In this document: in pieces, positions 26,893-35,207 of the stretch
How the letters are laid out: each line of letters opens with the position of its first letter
How positions within the stretch are numbered: the first letter of the stretch is position 1
NCBI GenBank assembly: GCA_002423145.1
Contig: DIUU01000009.1
Coordinates: 1-55,744, forward strand
Source: Acholeplasmataceae bacterium UBA6150
GTDB taxonomy: Bacteria; Bacillota_I; Bacilli_A; Acholeplasmatales; UBA5453
DNA length: 55,744 bases
Reading direction: 5' to 3'
Translations under genes and position numbers: made by a program
The notes under the pieces: generated by a model
What the model was told of the DNA's origin: nothing
What the model saw: only the letters and a program-made list of their open reading frames with translations
The model's database searches: none

Positions 26893-28212
26893 TTATTCTT
26901 TTTTTAAGTGACTGATAAAACGTTTGAACTTATTGGCCTGTTTTGGCAATTCTAATGGTCCGATATGAAACTCAATGGTGCCACTTAAGCCTAGGGCTTG
27001 GAGTTCTTGATCAATGCGAATCCTTAAGTGTTCAACATCAAATTCACCCATCAAATCGAGGGTGATTTCGAGCTTTGAAATCTCATGTTGAATGACTTGA
27101 AATTCTCTGATGGCGTCACTGGTGGTGATGATCCAACGGGAAAATAAATCCGAGAATACGATGTGTGGTTTACCTAAAGCATCGTAAAAATAGATATTAT
27201 CATCGCTTCTTCCTAAGACCTTTTCGATGCGTCTAAAGTGTGAACCGCAGGGACAAGGGTCATCGAGGACAATCATGTCGTTCATTTCATAGCGGATCAA
27301 GGGTTGTGCATAATTCACTAGGTTGGTAATAATCATCTTATGTCCAACGACGTGGGGTGACTCAATTTTTATTCCCTGTTCGTCATATAATTCGATGTTC
27401 ACGAGGTCTTCATTGATGTGTAAATAGCCAAGTTCACAAGCAGAAGCCATTTGTCCTTCAGAGGCTTGGTATATTTCAACGACCTTCGTATTAAAGACCG
27501 CTTCGAACTGGGCTTTTTCTGTTTGACTCAAGACTTCTGCATAGGTAATGATTTTCTTTAGCTTAACTTGGATTTGATCACGGTAGGGTAACAACTGACG
27601 AATAAACGAAGGCGGTGCCATGAGTAAATTCGTCTTTTGATTATGGAGTGTTTCAATCACTATATCGATTTTTTCCATCGTGGATACGTATTTGAGTTTT
27701 AAAAATGGTGCGTTGATGTCATTGAATCCTTGTGAGAATACTCGTAGACAAAACAAAATGCGTAGTGGTAAATCCTTTAAAGCAATCCCACCCCGGGCTA
27801 AAAAGACCCCAGGTAAGCGTTTGGTTAAGGATTTGGGTGTCACATATAACCCTTTATTGCCTGACGTACCTGAAGAAAGTCCAATCACATACTCGTTTTT
27901 ATAATAACCCAGGTAATCCTTGTTCAATTCCTTTTCAATCGCGTAATTCATCACGTCTTCTTTAATCAATCCTTCGGTATTCAAGGTTGTAAAGTGTTCC
28001 ATCATGATGGTTTTATTTATCGTTGGTAACTTATAAAAATCAGCCATGGTTTCAAACTTATACCCTTCGTATAACGTTTTATAAAAAGGGCTATACTCAA
28101 TTGCGTAATGGTAAATCGCTTGAAGTTCTTTAAACTGGAGTTTTTGAATTTGCTTGGGATTTCGTTTTTTTCGGTTTTTGGTTAAATATAGATAATCAAA
28201 CAGTGCGTTCAT
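26893..28212 (-). CDS. PaaK-like adenylate-forming enzyme (F390-synthetase-related)
   Basis: A 439-residue ANL-superfamily protein with AMP-binding loop SSGTSGNKG, then EIYQASEGQMA, PLIRYEMNDM and DPCPCGSHFRRIEKVLGRSDD, the pattern of the phenylacetate-CoA ligase/CapK/F390-synthetase-related group. It likely activates a carboxylic acid as an adenylate; the substrate is unknown. It overlaps the upstream membrane acyltransferase-like gene by 17 bp, which suggests that the pair modifies a surface glycan or lipid (inference). Confidence 0.88.
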   Translation of the reverse strand: MNALFDYLYLTKNRKKRNPKQIQKLQFKELQAIYHYAIEYSPFYKTLYEGYKFETMADFYKLPTINKTIMMEHFTTLNTEGLIKEDVMNYAIEKELNKDYLGYYKNEYVIGLSSGTSGNKGLYVTPKSLTKRLPGVFLARGGIALKDLPLRILFCLRVFSQGFNDINAPFLKLKYVSTMEKIDIVIETLHNQKTNLLMAPPSFIRQLLPYRDQIQVKLKKIITYAEVLSQTEKAQFEAVFNTKVVEIYQASEGQMASACELGYLHINEDLVNIELYDEQGIKIESPHVVGHKMIITNLVNYAQPLIRYEMNDMIVLDDPCPCGSHFRRIEKVLGRSDDNIYFYDALGKPHIVFSDLFSRWIITTSDAIREFQVIQHEISKLEITLDLMGEFDVEHLRIRIDQELQALGLSGTIEFHIGPLELPKQANKFKRFISHLKKE

Positions 28213-29410
28213 GGGTTTGTTCCAACTGCATTAATTTTGAAGATGGCGATACTTTGTTTAATAAGGTCGAATAAACCCATTCAATCGAATACTTGTATTG
28301 TTTTTTCTCCCAAGCCATTAAAATGAATCCCCAAATCAATACATGGATGAACCCGTACGCCAACGCCATCGGAATATTGAGTTTAATCGTCACAAACTGC
28401 GAGATGATGACGAAAATAATCGCACTCAACAGTTGTTCAAAAAAGAACGGGGTTAACCCAGTCAGACCAAAACGTTTGATGAATCTCGTGATAGAATTGA
28501 ATTTCACTTGTTTAAAATCAAATACATATAGCGCTAACAACACAAACAGTTGAAACAACCCAATTTGCATAACCATGATGAAATACCATGTCGGGTCAAT
28601 CGCCCGTTCTAGCATGGTTTCAGGGGTGAGAATATACCCTAATACCCCAATGACCATATAGGATAATCCCACAGGGAGAATCCAATTTCTTAGGACTTTA
28701 AAGTTGTTTTGTTTCAATAATAGAGCAATCCATACCCCAAACAACGCAAACGCATAAAAGGGGAAGATCGGATTGTTTTTCGCAACCAACCAGTTGAGTA
28801 ATATCATCACCACATAATTAGACCCATCACGGGCATCCAAATAGACATTATATAGAGGAATTCTGACATAGGATAAAATCATGAACAGGGTTGCGAAAAT
28901 GAGGATATAAAGCGGTGCTTTTTTATGATGAATGACTTGCTTGATGACGATGAATAAAAGTGCCAATAACCAGATATTAAAACTGATCATGACTAAACTA
29001 TCGACATAAAATATTCTTTCGAGTGTCCATGGTTGAAAAGACCCACTTCGAATAAAAGATACAAACAACGATTCATCCATGCTACGAGAATCAAAATGGA
29101 TGATGCCTGGACCGGTAAATAGAAAATATAGATAAGCAATAATCATCATGAATAGTCCCGCAAAACCCATATAACGAATACGTTCTTTTGGATTTTTCGT
29201 ATTTAAAAATTGAATTGTATACGATATTCCCGATACCATCGCGAATAATCCCGCAAACATCAATAAGAAACCAATCAACGTAATGATCAAACTCGGGTTA
29301 TTGATGTCCACATCATAGATGCCATCAAAATAGTAAAATGCGGTGTGTAAAATGATGACAAAGAATACCCCTAATCCCCTTAGAAAATCGACTGCTTGAA
29401 TGCGTTTCAT
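28196..29410 (-). CDS. Membrane acyltransferase-like protein (DUF1624/HGSNAT-like)
   Basis: A 404-residue protein with about ten to eleven membrane segments. It opens KRIQAVDFLRGLGVFFVIILHTAFY, the start motif of DUF1624/heparan-alpha-glucosaminide N-acetyltransferase-like and acyltransferase-3 proteins, which move acyl groups across membranes. GGAGGG precedes the ATG. The TGA stop lies inside the PaaK-like gene, so the pair is coupled: one activates, the other may transfer. Confidence 0.85.
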   Translation of the reverse strand: MKRIQAVDFLRGLGVFFVIILHTAFYYFDGIYDVDINNPSLIITLIGFLLMFAGLFAMVSGISYTIQFLNTKNPKERIRYMGFAGLFMMIIAYLYFLFTGPGIIHFDSRSMDESLFVSFIRSGSFQPWTLERIFYVDSLVMISFNIWLLALLFIVIKQVIHHKKAPLYILIFATLFMILSYVRIPLYNVYLDARDGSNYVVMILLNWLVAKNNPIFPFYAFALFGVWIALLLKQNNFKVLRNWILPVGLSYMVIGVLGYILTPETMLERAIDPTWYFIMVMQIGLFQLFVLLALYVFDFKQVKFNSITRFIKRFGLTGLTPFFFEQLLSAIIFVIISQFVTIKLNIPMALAYGFIHVLIWGFILMAWEKKQYKYSIEWVYSTLLNKVSPSSKLMQLEQTHERTV

Positions 29411-29464
29411 TGAACCCTCCTATTTATAGTCTATAAAGACTGTTATAATATATGTGGTGATAAT

Positions 29465-29986
29465 ATGAGACTTTTTATTGGTATTGACTTAACTAAAGCG
29501 ATGAAATCTGAATTATTTAAAATCGGTTCTACTTTAAAAACCCATACCCAAGGGAACCTCACCAGACTTGACAATTATCATTTGACTTTGGCTTTTCTTG
29601 GGAAATTGGACACAACTCAAACAGACCAATTGATCGCTTGTTTGAATACACTAGCCTATCCGAATTTTACCATGTCCTGTTCAGAACTTAGCTATTTTCA
29701 AAAAGGTGAAAGTTATATATACTTTATGGGTATCCAAACAAATTCCGCACTCAAAGGTCTTTATGAAGCAGTCATCGAAGCCATCTCGCCTATCCATTTA
29801 AGTATTCATGGGCATTTTCAACCACACATCACCCTGATCAGACAAGGTAAATCGTTCCCTATGCATGTACTGAATATACCATCACCACAAGAAATCATAC
29901 ATGTATCTCAAGTAACCTTATTTCAAAGTCATACCCTCGATCAAGAATTGACCTATACACCATTACATAGAGTAGTTTTATTATAA
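29465..29986 (+). CDS. thpR: RNA 2',3'-cyclic phosphodiesterase (2'-5' RNA ligase family)
   Basis: A 173-residue 2H phosphoesterase with two catalytic His-x-Thr motifs, HLTLAFLGKL near residue 43 and HITLIRQG near residue 121, and the family N-terminus MRLFIGIDL. It opens 2',3'-cyclic phosphates at RNA ends and was named for a reverse ligase activity. GGTGATA precedes the ATG. Single gene, divergent from the acyltransferase-like gene. Confidence 0.93.
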   Translation: MRLFIGIDLTKAMKSELFKIGSTLKTHTQGNLTRLDNYHLTLAFLGKLDTTQTDQLIACLNTLAYPNFTMSCSELSYFQKGESYIYFMGIQTNSALKGLYEAVIEAISPIHLSIHGHFQPHITLIRQGKSFPMHVLNIPSPQEIIHVSQVTLFQSHTLDQELTYTPLHRVVLL

Positions 29987-30020
29987 TCATTATAGCATTT
30001 TAAAAAATATAAGTTAAAGT

Positions 30021-30052
30021 AAAAAAATGAACCCGTTTAGAGTTCATTTTTT
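30021..30052. terminator. Bidirectional terminator
   Basis: AAAAATGAAC-CCGTTTAGA-GTTCATTTTTT between the convergent thpR and ABC-F genes. Confidence 0.8.
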
Positions 30053-31664
30053 ATTGGTATATGGTTTTTAATCTTTCTTTGATGTTAGCATTCGATATAT
30101 ATTCATCGAGTGTGCCTTGGTATTGAATAGAACCGAGGTCTCCAATTTCTACAATCTTATTACACACGGTATCTAATAAGCGATGATCGTGTGACGAGAG
30201 AATAATCGCACCTTGATAATTCGAGAACCCATTATTTACGGCTTCGATCGATTCTAGGTCTAAGTGGTTGGTTGGTGAATCGATGAGTAGTGTATTCGCG
30301 TTAGACATCATGAGTTTAGAAAACATGCAGCGCATTTTTTCGCCCCCACTCAAATACTTCACTTCTTTAAGGGGTTGATCGCCGGTGAATAACATTCTAC
30401 CTAAGAAGCCACGAATATAGGATTCTGCTGGTTCTTTAGAATATTGTCTTAACCATTCAATCAAGTTCATGTTACTTTTAAAATACGATTCATTATCGGC
30501 TGGAAAATAGGCTTTTTGAACCGTTTGTCCCCATTTAATGTTGCCGGAATCTGGTTTTAGTTCTCCCGCAAGAATTCGTAATAACGCTGTTTTTGCGAGA
30601 TCATTTTCACCCAATAACGCGACTTTATCGGCACGTGTCATGACAAATGAGACGTTTTTAAATAACGTTCTACCTTCATGGGTATAGCTGATATTATCGA
30701 CTTCAACGACGTCTTTACCGAGTTGTTTTTCGATATCAAAACCGATGAATGGGTATTTTCTTAAACTCGGGACAATGTCTTCAAGTTGGATTTTTTCTAA
30801 AGATTTTTTACGAGAAGTCGCTTGGCGAGATTTCGATAAGTTCGCACTAAATCTCGCAATGAAGGCTTTGAGTTCTTCCATGCGTTCTTCTTTTTTCTTG
30901 TTTCTGTCGCCCATTAATTTTTGAATGAGTTGTGAAGACTCCATCCAGAAATCATAGTTCCCTGGGTATAATTTCGCTTGATAGAAATCGATATCGACCA
31001 TGTGTGTACAAACATTATTCAAGAAATGTCTGTCATGTGATACCGTGATGACGGTATTTTCATAATTGATTAAGAACTCTTCAAGCCAGTGGATGGCTTC
31101 AAAGTCTAGGTGGTTGGTAGGTTCATCTAAAAGTAGAATATCTGGATTACCAAATAAGGCTTGTGCCAACAACACTTTAACTTTGTTTTTTGGTAATAAG
31201 GTCGACATCTTTTGATAAAAATCTTCTTGAGGCACATTCAAGCCATTGAGGAGTTTTTCAACTTCAACTTCAGCATTCCAGCCATCGAGTTCAGCGAATC
31301 GCACTTCTAGATCCGCGAGGATAAAACCTTCAGCTTCACTGAAATCCGCTTTTGAATAAAGCACTTCTTTTTGTTTCATGATGTCATAGAGTTCTTTATG
31401 ACCCATGATAACAGTTTCCATCACAGTAAGTTCATCGTATTCGTTTTGATTTTGTTTTAAAGTCGCGAGACGTTTGTTCTTTTCGATGATCACATCGCCA
31501 CGGGTTGAGTCTTTTTCACCTGAAAGGACTTTTAAAAAGGTGGATTTTCCAGCGCCATTCGCGCCAATCACACCATAGCAGTTGCCTGCAGTAAATTTTA
31601 TATTGACATCTTCAAATAGTTTTTTATCCGGGAAGATTAGGGATAGATTCGATACGGTTATCAT
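30051..31664 (-). CDS. ABC-F family ATPase
   Basis: A 537-residue soluble protein with two ATPase halves and no membrane segments. Half 1 has GANGAGKST, a signature region at LPKNK (degenerate) and LLLDEPTNHLD. Half 2 has YLSGGEKMRCMF and LLIDSPTNHLD, joined by a charged linker. The second Walker A reads GENDLAKT instead of GxxGxGKT, and the second Walker B has Ser for Glu (IDSPT), so the second half is atypical; the YkpA/YbiT-like branch is known to me to vary here. ABC-F proteins act on ribosomes (translation factor or antibiotic protection). AAAGGAGT precedes the ATG. Confidence 0.92.
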   Translation of the reverse strand: MITVSNLSLIFPDKKLFEDVNIKFTAGNCYGVIGANGAGKSTFLKVLSGEKDSTRGDVIIEKNKRLATLKQNQNEYDELTVMETVIMGHKELYDIMKQKEVLYSKADFSEAEGFILADLEVRFAELDGWNAEVEVEKLLNGLNVPQEDFYQKMSTLLPKNKVKVLLAQALFGNPDILLLDEPTNHLDFEAIHWLEEFLINYENTVITVSHDRHFLNNVCTHMVDIDFYQAKLYPGNYDFWMESSQLIQKLMGDRNKKKEERMEELKAFIARFSANLSKSRQATSRKKSLEKIQLEDIVPSLRKYPFIGFDIEKQLGKDVVEVDNISYTHEGRTLFKNVSFVMTRADKVALLGENDLAKTALLRILAGELKPDSGNIKWGQTVQKAYFPADNESYFKSNMNLIEWLRQYSKEPAESYIRGFLGRMLFTGDQPLKEVKYLSGGEKMRCMFSKLMMSNANTLLIDSPTNHLDLESIEAVNNGFSNYQGAIILSSHDHRLLDTVCNKIVEIGDLGSIQYQGTLDEYISNANIKERLKTIYQ

Positions 31665-31857
31665 AGGGTACTCCTTTATTATTTATAATAAACTGTAAAC
31701 AGCCTTATCAAGTTTAACCTATCTAGGACAAAATGTCAATTGAAAGTGATATACCTATATTTACATCTTAATTTTGTTCGAAATATCCAAAATGACGCGT
31801 AAATCTATTATAATAGACGATTTTAAGCAAAGAAATACAAAAGACACATATAAATGT

Positions 31858-31863
31858 TATAAT
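31858..31863 (+). promoter_or_regulatory. Extended -10 promoter of the surface-protein pair
   Basis: TGTTATAAT, an extended -10, lies about 25 bp before the start codon, with AAGGAGTAG as ribosome site. No strong -35 is seen. Confidence 0.5.
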
Positions 31864-31887
31864 TAGGGTAGTTAAGGAGTAGCTTAA

Positions 31888-32715
31888 ATGGCCAAAAAGC
31901 ATGTATTGATTGCAATCCTACAGTTAATATTAACCCTATCGATGCTTACGATGGTTTTTTATGCTTGGTTCTCACTATCTGATCGATCAACCACATCGCC
32001 CTTTGAAGTGCAAATTACATCGGGAATTTCTTATAGCTATAAGCTTACTTATTATACCCAAGAAGCTGTTTATCAATACGATCCTATCGATGATCAAATC
32101 AAGCGCTATGATACTTCTACTGGTCTGTTTGTGACGTCATCAAGTTGGCCTTCTGGCTATCATAGTTTCACTTCATTTGGCATTTTTATCAACCAGTACG
32201 ATCCCCTGTTGAGTGTCAATAACACCTACAATAATATCATCGTAGAAATGCGTCTTGAATTAGAAAACGACGCGGTGATGACCTTCACTAATTCATTTTT
32301 CGCCGATGCTTCAATTGCTGCAGCGGCGGTGAGTCAATATGGTTACTCCACCTCTCGTCCCTACTATGCCAGTGAAGTGGTTTATGTTCAACAAATGATT
32401 TCAAATCAATACATCAACTCACCGGTTGGTACCAATTTATACACAAACTTAACCACTCAGTTTTCCAATACAACAACCTATCCAAGGAAGTCTTTTTATG
32501 GCACGAATAATACCTACAATCGTACACTAGCACTAGACAATATTACCGCTATCACTCCCAATGAAACCATCATCATTTACTATAATTTTAGTTATTTTGA
32601 ATCGAAGATTGCTTCTTTTTTGACTACTGAAAATATTCAAATCAATGTCGCTAATATGCCCTATATTTTATTTTATCAAGACATCAAAATCCAAGTGCGC
32701 GAGGTGAATAGCTAA
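31888..32715 (+). CDS. Membrane-anchored surface protein with AWF-type signal (TasA/camelysin-like N-terminus)
   Basis: A 275-residue protein with a short basic start, a hydrophobic segment (about 6-27) ending FYAWFSLSDRS, then an extracytoplasmic region rich in Asn, Thr, Tyr and Ser. The segment-plus-aromatic pattern resembles the SipW-type signal of TasA/camelysin proteins; this is a similarity, not proof. No known catalytic motif and no C-terminal anchor. The stop overlaps the next ATG (TAATG), so both products are made together. Confidence 0.8.
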   Translation: MAKKHVLIAILQLILTLSMLTMVFYAWFSLSDRSTTSPFEVQITSGISYSYKLTYYTQEAVYQYDPIDDQIKRYDTSTGLFVTSSSWPSGYHSFTSFGIFINQYDPLLSVNNTYNNIIVEMRLELENDAVMTFTNSFFADASIAAAAVSQYGYSTSRPYYASEVVYVQQMISNQYINSPVGTNLYTNLTTQFSNTTTYPRKSFYGTNNTYNRTLALDNITAITPNETIIIYYNFSYFESKIASFLTTENIQINVANMPYILFYQDIKIQVREVNS

Positions 32716-34601
32716 TGCACAAACCCATCCGAACTGGTATCCATTTGACTTTCTTCTTTATTTTATTTTCTACCATGATTGTGAGTCTCGCGTGGTTTGA
32801 TTATACGAAATCGTACCCTAGTCAAATCAACGCGACATCCAAGATGAATTATTTTGCTAAAGGCAGTGGAACTGCACTCAATCCTTTTATTATTTCAAAG
32901 CCAGAACATTTATTTAACCTATCCAGACTACAAGAATTGGGTTATTTACAAGGTCAAAATTATCACTTTAAAGTGGCTAATCCAACCACAGGTAATCCAA
33001 TCACGATTGAATTTAATGATCCGTTGTTACCTGCAAGCTATCGTTTGTTTAACCCCATTGGTGACGCTACCTATCCGTTCATAGGCATATTTAATGGGAA
33101 CAACAGCGTTTTAAAATCACTTCAAATCAGTGGATCTTCTAAACAAGACATTGGGGTGTTTGGTTTTCTGGGTCCGACTTCTTCTGTGACAGATTTGTTT
33201 ATTGATACCCCTACCATCATATCAAACCCCAATCATACCGATACTATACCGAGTGCTCACGGACACAATGATGACATCGTCAACCGTGCCACTGGTTTCA
33301 TCGTGGGACACTTGGCTTCCGGTGCCGTCCTGGCCAGGGTTTATTTAATCGCACCTAAAATCAGCAGCCTATCCAACAATGACCTCAACCGTTCACAGTA
33401 CGGATTGATTGGTTATAATGAAGCAGATGGTGGTACTGTATCTGGTGGACCACGTAGTTCTTATAACTTTACAATGAATGCGAATTCTGCCTATACGGCC
33501 ATTAATAACGCGCGAATCGCTTATGCAAATTACTTCATCAATGGTAGTGGTACCTTAAAAATCCCAAGTGCGCTTAACCTGACTATCCAAAATGCGGTTC
33601 AAATCATAGGGAACTCACTAAACGTCAACGCCCCTGTGAATTATTCCTTATCAACCTTGCGTATTTCATTAACTGCCAACGACCCTAATCCAATGTATTT
33701 ATATGACAAAATGGTTCAAGATAATTATAAGATTGAATCTATCAATTCTGCCTACAGTAGAGAAAATATGGACTTCATTGGACTTGTCAATATTTCAGGT
33801 AATGTGGGGTCACGTGTATTCAACTTTTCTTCAACCAGTAGCCAAAGTATCACCCCTTTAGTTTCCAGCACATTTCTAGCAACCAATTACCCAGCTACGG
33901 CCATTTTGTATGTAAAACCCACCGGTAATCCGAATAATTTAGGTCGTGTCTATGGGGTATATTCTGGTGGTGGTCAATTGGCGTATTACCGTGGTTTTAA
34001 CGCTAGTGGGACATACTTACCTAATACGACCCCTGTAACCACCAGTTTTGGTAATAGTGGCGTTTGGAATACCATGACCGTCAGCAATGCATTCGCTGCC
34101 GTTGAACGTTTACCAGATGGATCACTTCGTGTTGTCAATCCAGCATCGACATTGCCTGACTATTATGTATTCTTAATCGGTTTAACCAATGGGCAATCTT
34201 CTGTATCTGAAATCACATTTGAATATACACCGGCACAATTAAGCACCAGCAGTTTAACTTCACTTAAAGATGTCGATGTGATTAATCATGTGAATGATGT
34301 CCTCGGTTTACCGATTGGCACACCCTATATGTATTCTTACTTGAACTTCAGTTATACAATCAATCGATTTCAACGTATTGAAGTAATCGTTTTACGTGCT
34401 TCCAATGGTTCTTTTGATATCTATATTTCTCCAAGTTTTTTAGATTCATCCTCTTTCTATTTTGATATTATTAATATTCAAAAAAGAACCGTAAGAATCT
34501 ACCGGGGAACCACGCTTATCCGGACGACGTCATTACAAGTCGTTGAAATAACGTTTACGCCAACGACACAAAATATTACCGATTATGATTCAAGCGGATA
34601 A
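32715..34601 (+). CDS. Large surface protein with AWF-type signal and GLUG-like beta-helix region
   Basis: A 628-residue protein with an N-terminal hydrophobic segment ending SLAWFDYTKS. It continues GSGTALNPFIISKPEHLFNL, then FNPIGDATYPFIGIFNGN and DIGVFGFLG, the pattern of GLUG/autotransporter-like beta-helix surface proteins. The rest is Asn/Ser/Thr-rich and ends without sorting signal or anchor. Likely an adhesin or matrix protein that works with the coupled upstream partner. Function is not proven. Confidence 0.82.
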   Translation: MHKPIRTGIHLTFFFILFSTMIVSLAWFDYTKSYPSQINATSKMNYFAKGSGTALNPFIISKPEHLFNLSRLQELGYLQGQNYHFKVANPTTGNPITIEFNDPLLPASYRLFNPIGDATYPFIGIFNGNNSVLKSLQISGSSKQDIGVFGFLGPTSSVTDLFIDTPTIISNPNHTDTIPSAHGHNDDIVNRATGFIVGHLASGAVLARVYLIAPKISSLSNNDLNRSQYGLIGYNEADGGTVSGGPRSSYNFTMNANSAYTAINNARIAYANYFINGSGTLKIPSALNLTIQNAVQIIGNSLNVNAPVNYSLSTLRISLTANDPNPMYLYDKMVQDNYKIESINSAYSRENMDFIGLVNISGNVGSRVFNFSSTSSQSITPLVSSTFLATNYPATAILYVKPTGNPNNLGRVYGVYSGGGQLAYYRGFNASGTYLPNTTPVTTSFGNSGVWNTMTVSNAFAAVERLPDGSLRVVNPASTLPDYYVFLIGLTNGQSSVSEITFEYTPAQLSTSSLTSLKDVDVINHVNDVLGLPIGTPYMYSYLNFSYTINRFQRIEVIVLRASNGSFDIYISPSFLDSSSFYFDIINIQKRTVRIYRGTTLIRTTSLQVVEITFTPTTQNITDYDSSG

Positions 34602-34620
34602 AAACCCCCTTTACAAATAA

Positions 34621-34709
34621 AAAAAGCATTCTCGTAAAAGTACCGACTCATCTATTACAAAACAATGAATAGATGAATGCATGTAGGTACACTCGCTTGA
34701 ATGCTTTTT
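34621..34709. terminator. Three-level nested hairpin between convergent genes
   Basis: Outer stem AAAAAGCATTC (34621-34631) with GAATGCTTTTT (34699-34709). Middle stem GTACC (34640-34644) with GGTAC (34686-34690). Inner stem TCATCTATT (34648-34656) with AATAGATGA (34668-34676), loop 11 nt. The outer arm with its A and T tracts could terminate both converging genes; the inner elaboration is unusual for a simple terminator. Confidence 0.7.
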
Positions 34710-34712
34710 ATT

Positions 34713-35195
34713 TTATGCCTTGGTTGCGCGGTGACCACCCGCTTGTGATGGGGTAAGTTCTCTGCCCTTCACATCGAATGCCTGTCCGGGTCCTAAGACC
34801 AATTGGCCTTGAACAGCAACACATTTCACAATGGTAAAATCCATCAGTAAGAATGTGTTTACAGCGTCACCCAACCGCTCTTTCATCATTTGAACCACCG
34901 GGGCATCTAAGATATCCAGTGTCACATTGGTTTCTAAATAAAGACGTTTCCTAAAAAATACGTTTTTCGCTTTGGATTCATCTTCAACCCAAAGCAAACC
35001 TGCTTTAGGGTGTCGTCTTAAATAGGTGGTGTGTTTAGCCATATTCGAAATAATCAAATAGTAATCCCCTTGATACACCCCAAAAGGGGCGTAGGATGTA
35101 TACGGGTTACCCGCATCATCGATGGTGGATAACACCACCGATTTCATACTAAAGATGAGATCGCTCTTGTCAATGCCTGCTTGTAAAGTATCCAT
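34713..35195 (-). CDS. HugZ/PNPOx-fold flavin- or haem-associated protein
   Basis: A 160-residue split-barrel protein: KSVVLSTIDDAGNPYTSYAPFG is the pyridoxamine-phosphate-oxidase-fold FMN-binding start, LRRHPKAGLLWVED follows, and the C-terminus GPGQAFDVKG...GGHR resembles the HugZ haem-utilisation branch. A haem-degrading or flavin-reducing role is possible; binding His at the C-terminus supports the HugZ reading weakly. It lies 12 bp after the SF1 helicase gene and has its own ribosome site AAGGAG. Confidence 0.83.
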   Translation of the reverse strand: MDTLQAGIDKSDLIFSMKSVVLSTIDDAGNPYTSYAPFGVYQGDYYLIISNMAKHTTYLRRHPKAGLLWVEDESKAKNVFFRKRLYLETNVTLDILDAPVVQMMKERLGDAVNTFLLMDFTIVKCVAVQGQLVLGPGQAFDVKGRELTPSQAGGHRATKA

Positions 35196-35207
35196 AAAAA
35201 ATTCTCC

